DNA of 64,000 nt, taken from Branchiostoma floridae. Taxonomy: Eukaryota > Chordata > Leptocardii > Amphioxiformes > Branchiostomatidae. The DNA lies in NCBI RefSeq assembly GCF_000003815.2, contig NC_049985.1, positions 12,033,472-12,097,471 on the forward strand, given 5' to 3'. Every line of letters starts with the position of its first letter. Position 1 is the stretch's first letter. Below are positions 14,072 through 27,004 of this stretch, piece after piece. The notes beneath the pieces were generated by a model. That model saw only the letters and a list, made by a program, of their open reading frames with translations, did not search any database and was not told where the DNA came from. The translations under genes and the position numbers were made by a program.

Positions 14072-14447
14072 CGGTACCCTAGAAAATTAAAATGTATATG
14101 TGTGCATCAAATGTGTGCGAACAAAAAATCCCTTTACTTGGTTTGTAGAACTATTAGTTTTTTGATTACCAAAAAATCCATATTGATCTCTTTCCTTTTA
14201 ATGTCTTTGTGCAGTTCCGTACCTTGATGAAATCCTGACCTCTTCTTTTGGATGCACTGTTGCAATCACAAAATGTAACATACCTTGTAGAAAACACTAC
14301 AGGAAATTGCTTACCATGTACCAAGTATTACGTCTCCTTATTGAAGACTACCATATTAAAATGAAAAGGATCCATTGTGACACTGCAGAGTAATTAGATT
14401 ACAAATACCTGTAAGAATTATTTCAATTCAACACTCGTTTTCTACAG

Positions 14448-14527
14448 ATGACAATCTAGTGCCTGACGAGTGCATGATGAGTGTACGAAGGAATAGTGCC
14501 CAAGACATCAGAAAACCGTTTGGATGA
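14448..14527 (+). CDS. Possible alternative last exon of the RXFP-like receptor
   Basis: A good acceptor (TTTTCTACAG) is followed by a phase-1-compatible frame of 26 codons reading DDNLVPDECMMSVRRNSAQ then DIRKPFG and a TGA. It would join in frame to any of the phase-1 donors at 12718, 13156 or the internal one near 13642. It contains RRNS, a basophilic kinase consensus. Support is splice phase, acceptor quality and coding appearance only. Confidence 0.4.
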
Positions 14528-16479
14528 GAAGAAACCAAGAAAAGCTACCAAATACCTTAACACCTGGGTTCTTTGTGAATGTGAAAGTTTGAAAGTTTTT
14601 TTCATTCAAATATTTGAAGATTTGAAAGATTTATTCATTCACGGAAGCAAATGACGCCCTCCGCAACGTTGAGACACACCGCATTATTTTTCACTACACT
14701 CTCGATGTCTCCTGCTGAGTTAAGTTAAAAGTTAAAGTTGCCTATACAGATGCGTAGGGGTGGCGCCCTTCTCCATTTCTGTAGCCCTTGGGCCACACAT
14801 TTGTGCAAGTCACTAGAGCAAGAACTGGTCTGCTGCTGGTAGTGATGTATGTTTAACTCCCATACTCTTCTCCAAATATGAGTGCTGATATAAGCAAAGA
14901 AAGCAGCATGTACCGTTTTTAAAGTGTGTAGTATGACTCGGTCGGGGGTCGAACTCTCGACCTACAGAATGAAAGGCGAACACTCTACCCACACTCCCAC
15001 TCCTGCTGAGGCCAACCCTTTATATGAGCACCGGCAGCCAAATTGCACAATTTTTCGGGACGTTGAACAATTTTATTCCTTATCGATTCCCGCAGGAGGA
15101 ATTGGCTGACATCGCATGAGTCGAATTATAACGATAAGTCACACGTCAACTGTCATGGGCATGGGCTGGCAAGAAACTCAGACTAGGATATGATGTATGA
15201 CTTTTGTTGTACCTTACACATGCGGTATGAAACATTCCTGATTAAATTTTACTGGTAACATTGTTGATTAAGGTCTTTACATCTTCAAATATTTGCTTAT
15301 AGATTTGCTTACAAGACGCTGCATATCTATGCTGAAATGAGAAATGGAGAAGACAACATCACAGCAATAACAGACGTGGCATTTCGAAAGTTATTCAACA
15401 TGACATTTGAGAGCTTACCGGTATCTAAATCCAACAGTAAACCGAGAAATGGCAGAAGGCAGTGAGATATAGATCGTACAAAATGCGCTGACTTGCCGAT
15501 TTTTCTAATGCTATATTTCAGGAAGCAAATTGAAGGAAACCACCAGAACCATATTTCATCACCCTGGTTACATTAAATCCAATAGAAGAAGCAATTATTC
15601 ACTGACGTCTCGGTCTAACCATCTGGGACAATCTCCGAAAACTTCAATACATCGCACTACTCTGTGCCTGTCTACCGATGCGCCACGCTCTGTGTAGCAA
15701 ATCCTGTTCAGCCTTGCTGTGTGGGTGCAGAAAATGGACAAGGCATCATTCTTTCGCAGGGCAAATTATAGGTCGGCTTAGCGCTCGAAAATGAATACCT
15801 GCATACGAAGATTTTGCTATATCACTACATATACTTCGAAGAGGCAAGGCTTGCTGTCTGTTTTCAACTGAGTATGTGACAGAATTCGTTCGTCCTGGTT
15901 GTAATTTTCCAGAACTTTCTATGGTGTACGTTTTTCAATAGCGATGTTTTCGAAGGTTTCCATTCACAGCCACACGGCTGTGATCTGCCTAGGCGCCTGG
16001 GTAGGGATGCGATAAGAGCGAGCCAATGTTGGTAAATCATTCCAGGACATGCAACAAGCCTGTGTTAAGCCTGTCAGAAACCCATGCACAACGAGATAAG
16101 TACGAATCCTAACACGCTTAGACTTGTATCTACATTCCCAATGTAAGCTTTGGAGTGTACAATCCATTTGTTACAGCCAGCTTTACTGTATCTTCTACAA
16201 AGAGGCTTCTAGACCATACAGCTCCTTGCACAGAAAAAATTACTTGATGCGAGTCCAAATCGAAGAGTCGCTTAACTCATAGGAAGCTGTGACCCTGCGG
16301 TGGTCCCGTCAGCTTATGCAAGACTCCGATAAACCGGGTATGACCCAAAAAGCTATACTGGACTGTATTGGAACACGAAGTTTGAATTTCTACGTTGCAG
16401 AAATGAGTGGTTTTCTGTTCACACTGCCGTTTCATCCACAAGGATTTGGCCACACCGCAAGCCTGGGAATAATCAACAC

Positions 16480-16480
<1 letters not shown>
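14528..16480. other. Intergenic, no supported gene apart from the SINE
   Basis: Apart from the SINE I see no feature with a convincing coding or RNA signature. A short open stretch ends at the TGA near 15465 (FNMTFESLPVSKSN), but it lacks a compatible splice acceptor phase and any recognisable motif. Confidence 0.6.
14720..14999 (-). mobile_element. tRNA-derived SINE, reverse orientation, with perfect 11-bp target-site duplication
   Basis: The 280-bp body is the reverse complement of the same SINE found at 49395. Its head, at the high-coordinate end, carries a tRNA-like B box (GAGTTCGACCC on the minus strand) and an A-box-like segment. The body shares the GTGGCCCAAGGGCTAC and GAGTATGGGAGTT segments with the other copy, and the tail ends in TTTAAC repeats. 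It is flanked by CTCCTGCTGAG at 14709-14719 and 15000-15010, an exact 11-bp duplication typical of LINE-mobilised insertion. Confidence 0.88.

Positions 16481-16482
<2 letters not shown>

Positions 16483-16531
<49 letters not shown>
16483..16531. repeat. (AC)n microsatellite
   Basis: About 24 uninterrupted AC units, followed by TTACACACA. A likely polymorphic marker. The overlapping open frames on both strands are artefacts of the dinucleotide. Confidence 0.97.
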
Positions 16532-16534
<3 letters not shown>

Positions 16535-16559
16535 ACACACATAGCTATCTTTACGACTT

Positions 16560-19030
16560 AGGCTTAATGAAACAAAGTATTTAACATTAGCGAAACTTTA
16601 ACTTAACGGCTTTTAAGATTCGTCGAGGACTTAAACAAGTCTGCAATCAGTCGTCATGGCTGTAACCCTATGTATAAACAACGTTCCATGGTATGATATG
16701 TGGCCAAGTAATGTGTAAATTTTCTTCATAGAAGATTAGATGACATTTTAATGTCAGAATGTACGGATTGCCCATTTTTCACATATATTGTATGAAAACG
16801 GATTGCATCGCATCTACTGCATTGATTGGAACTCAGGTGAATGATGTGGTGGCAATGCATTTGAGGGAAGACAGATTTAAGAAATAAGTGTATCCGAAGT
16901 GTTATTTTTTCCTATCAATCGGCCCCTTAATATTAGCCTACTCCATTTAATGTGCATTGAAAAAAAGTTTCTCCTGACTTGACTCTTCTATTCAGTACGG
17001 TATAAATTTTAGAACTATGCACAACAGCTTATTATTGCTTTGAAGATTACAAATAAGCTTTGATTTTACGTTGATAATAGAAAAAAATTCTGAGAATAGC
17101 GATTTTCTACAAATAGCTTTCCAATCTAGGCTCACTCGCATTGAAAATCCAATTGCAAGTGAATCGATCAGAAAACCATTTTTCTCCAAAATGAGAACCC
17201 AACATTCAGCCATTGCGCGCTATTGGGGTCTCGAAAGGTGCCGGGTTCCACTTTCATCAGGCAGTTGTTATTCAGTTACCTATCAAGTTTTATTTGGAGA
17301 AAATGCATTAAATGTGAGCTCCATTCTCTATATGATACCCCCTATAGCCTACAAGTCGTATCCTGTCATTAAAAGGTCTGGGTTGGATTCTTTTATTAAT
17401 GGTATATGAAGGTTTATTTTTACAGGATCCTTTCATGTAGCTTCTTGTAATGAGAAACGTTTTGCGTTTGTGGGTATCCTGTTAAGAACATTCCGTACTC
17501 AAAGCTCTATTTGTCGATACTTATTTGGCAACTCTATTTATCAGCTGCTCTAGTATACTGTTTGTTATGTGATTAGCTTCGGGTTTTCACCAGATAGGAT
17601 GTGCAGTCGTCTACTCCTCAGTATGCCTACGTGTGTTTACTGGTTCAAGACCAGGTTCAAGAGGTATGCCATATAATAACGCACACGTGAAATCCACATA
17701 GAAGCTTATATTAGTTTGCTCATAAAATGAATATGGACTGACGACTCATTTGTACGTCCTGCTGTGAGACAGCGACATAAGCTAGTTATACCCGTAAAAG
17801 AGTAAGATATTAGATCAGGTACTAAATGTCAACGAGCGGAAAGGGAAATTGAAAATTGGTTGACCATGGCGGCCATTCAGACAGGTTACCATGATGAAGG
17901 ATTGCAGTAATGGCTTTGTCATTACACGTTTACGTAGGTATATAATAAAATGACCTGCTTTAAACTGTGTATTGTGCTTGCCAATAACATTTACCCTATA
18001 CCACACAGTATACGAGCTCTTCCAAAATTTTAAAAGAGGGTAATACAATCAGAGATAAAACATGCCATTTGCCACACTAAAATGATAGTTGCAGTTGTAA
18101 AGAAATAAAAATAATACGACTCTGTCGTTATTTTTTGGCGTCTTGTGACATTTTCCTGTCAATCCGTGTTTAAAAAAAACACGAAAATGATGGATTTTAG
18201 AACTATCATAATTAAAGTGCCAAAAGACAACCTATATTGAAAGCAACCAAAAAACTTCCTCAAATCTGGAAAGACCTGCAATGTATGAACATCTCATGAG
18301 ACAAGACCACTGTACTCGGAAGACTAGCTGACTGATGCGGTTCACAAGCCTACATGACTGATTTAGTTCACGTCTTCCCGATGGAAACAGCTGTATAAAT
18401 GGTCTCGTGGAAAACGCTCCAGGAGAGAACAGATCATTCTTTCTTATCAACATCGTGTGGGCGTCCGTGCATCAACGTTTCCCCTCCTGAGTTGCTGCAG
18501 CATGCCGCTGATGATGGAAAGTTAACACAAGTCAGCAAAAAACCCACATGACGATCGATTAGACAACATTTGAAAGTTTCCTAGTGTCAACTCTCTCCTG
18601 AGATGCCTTTTGGTTACCTCCTTCAAGTTGTAAACGCTATAAGATAGGGAATATCATGGTATAGCTTTGAGCCAAACGAAACTAACTATAATAGAATGAT
18701 ATGAATATGTACATTTAAGGTTACACTTTGCCTTTGATAAGAGTTCTATAGAGAATCGACGGTCAATTTGCCGGTAATAGCCCCCCCCCAGTCTTTATGC
18801 AGAAATACACCCCCCCCCCCACCCCACCCCAAGTGTAAGACAGCGTCAAATATCATATGCTTGGATTCAGCGTCAAATATTTGGCTTTCCACACTACTTT
18901 GTTTTTGTATCCGAAGTTAGTTCAGAATTCTAAAGTGTTCTCAATCAAGAACCTAACACTCCTATAAGGATGTATACCTTAATACAGGTCCCAGTCAATC
19001 AAATGAAGGTCACGAAAGCATGGCGTCTGC
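16560..19030. other. Intergenic AT-rich sequence
   Basis: No gene recognised on either strand. The only distinctive feature is a C-rich low-complexity tract at about 18781-18831 (runs of 9-10 C separated by A/CA). Confidence 0.6.
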
Positions 19031-19033
19031 TGA

Positions 19034-19280
19034 AGGTGCACTCTCACTGGACTTGGGGCACGCTTCGACATTGGGGGGTTCGTTCACTGCGTCACTGTTT
19101 TGTTATTTTCTCCGATTTTTTTAAAAATTTAGATATTGCGTGATACGTAAAAGTATGACTTAGAAGACGACAAAATACACAACAAGTACGGAAATCAGTT
19201 CTTTATCTCTGAAATTCGTTAAGTATATTTCGAACCCCTCAATGCCGCAAGCGTACCCCAAGTCCAATGAAAGTGCACCT
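19034..19280. mobile_element. PIF/Harbinger-like MITE
   Basis: A 247-bp element with long terminal inverted repeats of about 50 bp. The left end reads AGGTGCACTCTCACTGGACT and the right end is its near complement. The arm shares spacing and sequence (AGGTG...CACTG...CACGCTT...GGGGTTCG) with the larger element at 34019-34922, so they look like one family. Flanks are TGA/TAA, a decayed TWA-type duplication. There is no coding capacity. Confidence 0.75.
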
Positions 19281-20711
19281 TAACTGGGTACAGACTGAGA
19301 AAGACACTTGCGAACCACTTGTCACCCATGATGTGGTACTTATACTATGGAGATCTATGGAGTCTATTCCTGGCCACTGCTAATCAAGCTCTTCAGCCCC
19401 CCTCCATGAGAATAAACCGTTTCTTCTTGCCAGTTCGTGCTATTAATCCAATAATGTCTATCAACAACCAAATTTGAATCAATTATTATTCAATTCTTTA
19501 TACCACCCTCTGGTCAAAATGATGCATTAATATTGATGCGCATATCCCTTAGGTTGGCTAAACTGTATTCAATCTCTTTTTCCGGATGTCAAATTAAGTG
19601 AATACAGCAATTCATATGATGACTTGCACCCAAAATAGTTGCAGTCTCTACCAGTGCATACAACAGTAGTGATGAATATATAGATGAGTGGCTGATTCAA
19701 ATGGGTACCTTTGAAAACATGACTGTTAATACTTTTAAATCCATATCATGAAAACGTTACCATGCATCAATGGTCTACATGATTGCCTTTCTATTCAACA
19801 GCAAGCGAAACGACTCTTTCACAAAATTCAGAATTTTGTATGTATGTCACACTACGTATTCCTTTGCAGACTACTAAACAACGCAGCAAAGCTCGGCTGA
19901 ATGAATCTGTTGTTGATTGTTAAATGTAATGATCCATTCCTGTTGCTAGACTAGAATTGATAAACTACTAGAGTACAAAAGAATCACAGGAGGGCATATT
20001 TTCATGCGGAGACGAATATTGCGACACATCGTAGATATTATCAAAAGCTACTCTTATACACGCGTTTAGACTTGGTGGCCTTCCAAGATCGGGTGTGCAA
20101 AGTTAATGACGGCAGCCACAAGCTGCGCCTTTCAGATTCATTTATGGAGCCCACTGACCCTAACACAAAGGTGGGAGGAAAGGTACTGTTAATTATTAAT
20201 AGAATAGCCCCAAGGATCGACTGAAGCAAAGTAAAGCAATATTATTACTTCTTCAAAGTCATTATGACTTGGGATGCATCCATATGAATCTTATAATTTA
20301 TTTGCTGCATGACTTGTATGCTTCTCATTGTAGACTGACTGTGATACCTTTCCTACTTGTAAGCCCAAAAGAGAATGAGATAAGGTAGTTTATCTGCAAA
20401 AGGTACACTCCTTGAATGTAAAGGCTTGTAAATGTCAAAGGACTCGGATCATGAAGACATTGAAAGACGCATCAATCGATATCAAGGTATTGAAATTCGT
20501 TTTCCAAGAGACAACCAGAGAAAGGGGTAGGAACCTTGTCAATAGGCAGTCTCAAGCACAGTTTGGATAGAGTGGCTGTTTTACAAGCGTAGGAGTAACT
20601 TTTACAGCTCGTTCAGTGTCGTCTACGCGGCCGCCTGCCAAGTCCGTGCACTATACAGGCTGTACCTGTATCTGTATCTATCTGTAGCTGTATCTATATA
20701 GCAGGTATAAC

Positions 20712-21400
20712 GGGTCTACCGAAAGTGCGAAAAGGGACGAAAAGGAACGAAAAGGAACGAAAGGGAACGAAAAGGAACGAAAAGGAACGAAAAGGAACGA
20801 AGTATGAAGCAAACTAAAATAAAATCAATGAGAATATAAGGAACCGGTACTGTGGGCGTTAGAAGCCTATGAAACGTGTTTTATTTTACTCAGAATTTGG
20901 CAATATCAAATTTTTACGGGGCTGTTTTAGGCTGTTGTGTTTGTGTGGCTAAATCATTCTCTGAAGATCAGCGAAATACAAGGAAACATAACTGAGATAA
21001 GAAAGTAAGGACTAAAATTCAGTTACTGGTGGGTGATGGATAAATATCGATTAATATACATTTTCAGAATGAGGCAAGATTGTAGCGTTGTTGTTGTATT
21101 GTTGTTGGCCCACAACATGGTTTTCTGGAGACTGGAGACATATCTTCTTGCTCGTTCACGACAAAAGAAAAGCTGTGAAAGGATAGACATGTATACATTG
21201 TACCAAGGAGTTTTCTTCACGTTGTACCATTAACCTTTTCGCACTTTCGGTACTTTCCTTTTCGTTCCTTTTCGTTCCTTTTCGTTCCTTTTCGTTCCTT
21301 TTCGTTCCTTTTCGTTCCTTTTCGCTCCTTTTCGCTCCTTTTCGTTCCTTTTCGTTCCTTTTCGCTCCTTTTCGTTCCTTTTCGCACTTTCGGTACACCG
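20712..21400. mobile_element. Foldback/hAT-like element with 10-bp tandem repeats in both arms
   Basis: Termini are inverted repeats matching 22 of 24 bases (left GGGTCTACCGAAAGTGCGAA). The flanks GGTATAAC at 20704-20711 and 21401-21408 form an exact 8-bp target duplication, the hAT class length. Just inside each end lies a tandem array of the decamer AAAGGAACGA: about 7 units on the left (20733-20801) and about 14 on the right in reverse orientation (21254-21385), so the ends would form a long hairpin. The Lys/Glu/Arg-rich open frames here are repeat artefacts. Confidence 0.8.
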
Positions 21401-21769
21401 GGTATAACAGCCCTTCGGCGTAACACACCAGCTTCGCAGGCACACGGCGCGGCAGCAGCTGGTTATATTACACGAACGTACCATCATCTTCATCATTTCA
21501 GCCGCATGCCGCACAGTCATGTCATGTGAAAATGTGTCCAACAAAATGAATGTGCCATTCCCTCTACTTCTTCTATCTCGTACTTTTATCGTTTCTTATC
21601 TTTCCTGGATATCAGATATATCCTAGTGGCAGCTTAAGTAAGGCGAGCAATTATTTTCTTTGATTTTTAATGTACATTTAATTAGTATGCCTCCTGAGAC
21701 AATGTCAAGCCATCTGTATACAATTAAGAAGTCCCAAAATATCAAAAATACATCAGTATCTCAGGTAGA

Positions 21770-22196
21770 GGTAGGTACCGGTACGATGAACCGGTACAAA
21801 CCGGTTTTTCTTGTTGTACCGGTCCAGAAAAAATGATTAGAAAATAAACAGATTGTACCTGCTGTCGTTCATGTGTTGGCTTACCGGTCCAAGAAAATAA
21901 CGAATGAAGTAGAGATGAGTTGAAAGTCATTTATAAAAGGTTTTTACAGTCAAATTTGGTTAACAGTGGCAGTTAGTGCTTTTTATCATGAGAATATGAT
22001 TTTAAAACGCTAGTGGAAGTCAAATACTTCGCCAAACAGATTCCTTTGTAGCGAAAAAGACCATTGTTTTGAGTATCGCCTATTCACATGTTTTCACAGA
22101 CTTTTAGGTCCAGGTTCAGGTCCGGACCTGGACCTGGTATTCTGGACCTGGACCGTACTTGTACCTGACTTTTCTGTACCGGTAACCACCCCTAAT
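21770..22196. mobile_element. hAT-like MITE, ACCGGTAC family, diverged copy
   Basis: Same internal order as the copies at 41518 and 53462: ACCGGTACAAACCGGTTTTTC near the left, a middle with CGTTCATGTGTTGG and CAAACAGATTCCTTTGTAG, then the FGGACCTGGACCTG-like tract (nucleotides GGACCTGGACCTG) and TGTACCGGTAACCACCCCT on the right. The ends have decayed and no clean target duplication is visible, which suggests the oldest copy in the window. Confidence 0.75.
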
Positions 22197-22199
22197 CTC

Positions 22200-24950
22200 A
22201 AGAGCGGCTGCATTGGTGATTTCAATCAGATATTTGATAGAAAAGTTCCTGTGTACGGAATGACTCACAGACAGTCATTGGATGGGATTGTCTCAGACAC
22301 CGATGCAATTTCACTTCTCGATGTGACGACATCAATGGCACACCAGTACGCTACTGGTGGATCGACTTTAATGCACAGTCAATATATATTCACTGCATGG
22401 AAGAAGTAGCATACATATTATGTGGCAGCCTTAGGTGCAAACTTTATTTTGGGAAACTACATCACAGTAAAAAACTGAAAGTGAAACAGACCACTATTAC
22501 CTTCAACAGGGGTAATTTTCGTAATGGAAGGCAGTCGATTTCAGACGATCGATGACTTAATGCACCAATCCAGGCGTCTACCAGTAACGGCAAAACAACC
22601 TTCTACATAGCTTCAGGGCACGTGGTTTTGGTTACAACAACTGTAATTACCATTCTACTGTCATTTACTATTACCTTGAGGATCAGAGATCCAACATAAA
22701 AGTCATCAAGGGAATAGAATCACGGGTAAGTACATCCATATGTTAGTGCATCTTCTCCTTCAGGGACAAATATTTATCACCTTCTAAGCAATGGAAACGC
22801 GTGGACGATGATAAGGGTGCCGGAGATTCCTTCAGGTAACGTTTTTTCATTAAATAACCCACCATTAAGACGTCTGGTGCCGATGGCGTGCAGAATTTGA
22901 CATGTCCATCACGTAATATCAATAAGACATTTATGCACAATCGACGCCTTCCTCACGTTCCTTCACATCCCCAACACGCCTGGGGTAACTCATCCCACCA
23001 CGGAACTCTTTTATTTATGGCCTCAATTAGGGGCTAGATATCCCCGAAGAGAACGTCTTTGGGATGGTTGAATATTGGCTCAGTACAACGGTTTACATTG
23101 GATCGATGGACTGTGGCTTCAACTACTGTTTTCTCTGTCCAGTTTTCACAGTCCGGGCTCTCATGAAAGCAAACTTTTTGACACATATGTCTCAAACAAA
23201 GGGCTCACCAAGTGAAGACATAGAAGAGAATAATTGGCCGAAATACAAATACATGATCTCATAGTTAATTGATTGCAAATGTGGGTTTGATTAACATTAC
23301 ATTCGTCCATTGATGACTTCCTGTCATGTCTGATAAAACAACTAGCTCTACCACCTCTTGAACTCTTGAACTTTGCTTCCTGTCACTCCTGCAAGATCAA
23401 CCTTTGCGGTGACACCATCTTCACACTCTACTCCATGGCACTTTACAGTATTCACATAACTATGAACACACACACAAATACAACAAAAATGGAGCCAATA
23501 TAGAACTGAGAACATGAGGGTTCAGGCACACATTGTAAAATGACACATGAATCCTCATACAGTCGTTTCTTATGATCCTTGAAATACTTTGCCATACATA
23601 TAACCGTAAGACTGCAAGTTTGAATCAATTGCACACTTTATTGACCTGTATCATATACCTAATATCATGGTCACGGTCGTTAGGGTAATTCTTACGGTAT
23701 CCCCACAGTTAATTGCCCCATAAACATTGCTGTACCGTCGTAGGCAATGGCGAGTTCAAAGTTATAGGCTGAAAAGTGGCTCGTTAAGTCGCTCCAAGTT
23801 ATTCACTTTGGCCCCATTAAATTAAAGTAATGATTCTCCCAATAAAAATGTAACGTTCCATTGAAGAAAATAATCACCGTGACTCTGACTTTAGGAGCAC
23901 ATTTCGGGCTAATTTCAACCATGTATAAAACATCCCTTTCAGCGTAGAGTGCTGTAAACCCCTGCTTTGGACAGTAGTTTATGTTCAGTCTGTTTCTAAA
24001 CGTTTTCCAACTTCTCTCTAGAAAATGCACTCATTTTTGTGGTACAATATGTAACGTTATATGTACCAGAAAAAAAACAACAAATTGCGCTTAGACCTTA
24101 GGTCGATGGCATAGATGGTACTCCCAGGGCCGCTAATTGCGACTGTAGCGATAGCAATTCCCAGGGGATAATCATTGCGGAAACACCGGTGACGTCAATG
24201 TTGAGGGGTGTTTCAGTCACCCCCCCCCCCCGAGTTCTGACGTGCGATATCTATGGATGACTCTTCAAAGGTAAACTGTTTCACACCAGGCGGTGTGTTG
24301 ATGTGTGGTGATAGTTATTCAAATACTTTCGCATTTTCCTGGACAGAGGAGGATGTGTGTGGTATGTAAACAGAATGTTAAAGGTTTCAATCAGACAGTA
24401 GCTGGACTTAGTCACGCTTTTATCGACCCTTCTATTGTCCGGGATTAGGCTCAAGGCTCAATAGAATGCTAAAGCATGACCGTGTGTGCTATTTATTTAG
24501 ACTATCTAGGCATCAACATGAAAGCCGTTTCATACCTATTCAACAAATGATAGATGTGGCTCCACCTAACACTTCTATTGTGTACTGCATTTATTGTGGT
24601 ACGAACCCATTGGAAATATCTATGATGTAAAGTTTTAAAGTTTTTTCGAGAGTTAAATGATATGCATACTGCCGATCTTTCCACCAACAGTAACACATTC
24701 ATAACGCAAGGCTATGTCGATTACATTGTAGATCAAATATGTTTCTATTTATTCAATTTTATTTCAGGCACCATCATCCGTAGCTTGGGAAAAAGAAAGG
24801 TACCCCGTCGAGTATTTCAGGTATCAGTTATACATACTGGAAATACATTGACCCTAACGTCAAAACAAGAAATCCTTGAAATTGATCTGAAATAAGTTCC
24901 AATCATCATTGCAAACTTGTAATATATTCTGTCCATGTACTTCCTGCCTA
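22200..24950. other. Intergenic sequence, nothing supported
   Basis: No recognisable coding exon, RNA gene or mobile element with identifiable ends. A poly-C run lies near 24218-24230. Confidence 0.55.
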
Positions 24951-24954
24951 TGCA

Positions 24955-25735
24955 ATTTTGGTCCCGGGACAAGCCAACCTTTTTATCCTGTGGGACCAAC
25001 TTTGGACCCAGGACAAGTCAGCCTTTTTATCCTGTGGGACTAACTTTGGTCTCGGGACAAGCCAACCTTTTTATCCTGTGGGACCAACTTTGGTCCCGGG
25101 ACAAGCCAACCTTTTTATCCTGTGGGACCAACTTTGGTCCCGGGACAAGCCAACCTTTTTATCCTGTGGGACCAACTTTGGACCCGAGACAAGCCAGCCT
25201 TTTTATCCTGTGGGACCAACTTTGGACCCGGGACAAGTCAGCCTTTTTATCCTGTGGGACCAACTTTGGACCCGGGACAAGTCAGCCTTTTTATCCTGTG
25301 GGACCAACTTTGGACCCGGGACAAGTCAGCCTTTTTATCCTGTGGGACCAACTTTGGACCCGGGACAAGCCAACCTTATTATCCTGTGGGACCAACTTTG
25401 GACCCGGGACAAGTCAGGCTTTTTATCCTGTGGGACCAACTTTGGACCCGGGACAAGTCAGCCTTTTTATCCTGTGGGACCAACTTTGGACCCGGGCAAG
25501 TCAGCCTTTTTATCCTGTGGGACCAACTTTGGACCCGGGACAAGCCAACCTTATTATCCTGTGAGACCAACTTTGGACCCGGGACAAGCCGACCTTATTA
25601 TCCTGAGGGACCAACTTTGCACCCGGGACAAGTCAGCCTTTTTATCCTGTGGGACCAACTTTGGACCCGGGACAAGTCAGCCTTATTATCCTGTGGGACC
25701 AACTTTGGACCCGGGACAAGTCAGCCTTCTCATCC
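24955..25735. repeat. 44-bp minisatellite, about 17-18 copies
   Basis: Head-to-tail units of 44 bp containing ACAAGCCAACCTTTTTATCC and GTGGGACCAACTTTGGACCC, highly homogeneous, with a few single-base variants (GTCAGCC/GCCAACC, TTATTATCC) and one short unit near 25495 where one base is lost. Because 44 is not divisible by 3, all three forward frames stay open and read rotating versions of one peptide. Those frames are not genes. Confidence 0.96.
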
Positions 25736-27004
25736 TACCTGACCCTTCTTACATCATCCTCTACCTCACATCCAAGACAAATAGATGTACAAACAGAACA
25801 CACTACCTCTAAGGTAAAAAGCTCTTAGTAAAATTTGTTTACAATATTTGCTGCCATTGTATTGAACATCTTTAATTGTTCTTGAATTGTTATATCGCCT
25901 TAGTTTCACTCGAACATATGAATTCATCCGAGACGGTCTCCGTTCAAAAACTGTAGACTTGTGTATATTATAAGTCGGAGGATGCAAGAGGAATGCTGAT
26001 ATAATTTTGTTCAGAGTTACCGGCGTCTATCCATGTTTGAGAAACTATAAAACATTTAACATTGTCTTAGGGTTGAGCGTACATACGTTTCGATCCACCA
26101 ACTCTATATAATTAGCCAGCCTTATACAGTGTCCCACATAAGGGCGTTTAAATTTGTAAAACATTATTTCCAGTTCGGTGCTCTGATATATTGTCCCGCA
26201 TGGACAACTCCGGGGGCAAGTTTCATTTTACGTCTTCTGTAGTTTGGAAATGGAAAGAACACCCATCTCTACCTCGGGGAAATTGAATCGGCGCCTGTAT
26301 GATCTAGAGATAAGAACCCAATTGGCTTCACGACTGTGGAAGAACCGCATAACTTGGTGTTGTTTAAGGAACGACAATACACAGTCAAATACACTGTAAA
26401 ATTCCAAGATTGTACTTTAAAAAAATCTTTGTATCAAAAAGACCTTTTCAACACTTTACCTGGTATATAACATTAACAATAAACAACCAATACGACTGCT
26501 TAGACAAAACGACCGTCAAGATAAAAACGTTATTTGCGACTTAATCCAACTACTGGAAAGGAATCGTAATGAAATTGCTGCCCTCCGTTTTCCAATTAAC
26601 TACACACGTCACAGATTGGAGTTCTATCACCACAAGACATCATATATGACCCCTCTACTGCACTAGCTGCTTTACAATTTATGGAATCAATTTCATTCCT
26701 GTGTCTGAGTCTCCCAGAGTCCCATTTCCTGGAATAAAAGACGCAGCTACTGCAATCTAATGAGCCCTGTCTTGACCCCTCGATAACCAACCCTTCCTAG
26801 ATTGCCAAATGAATTTGTGGAGTATTTCCGTTGTTTCAAGGGTATCATGGTACTTTGGTAATGTGTACATTGTGAATGTGACTCACGTATGGATAATCAT
26901 AGTCGTGTATTTTCTTTTTTTCTGCAGTCGCTAAAAGTAATATTTATTCTGAACTTCTGCAAAAACAAAGTTTCGCATGTTCTTTTGGGTATGTTCTCCT
27001 AGCA

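Noticed and set aside
15306-15467. Open stretch after an AG at 15301 ending in a TGA
   Set aside because: Splice phase does not fit the phase-1 donors of the RXFP gene and the peptide matches nothing I know.
21156-21544. Lys/Glu/Arg-rich minus-strand frames (KRNEKERKG)
   Set aside because: Direct translation of the decamer arrays in the foldback element.
24935-25812. Three long overlapping forward frames (up to 284 residues)
   Set aside because: They are rotations of one peptide produced by the 44-bp minisatellite, whose period is not a multiple of three.
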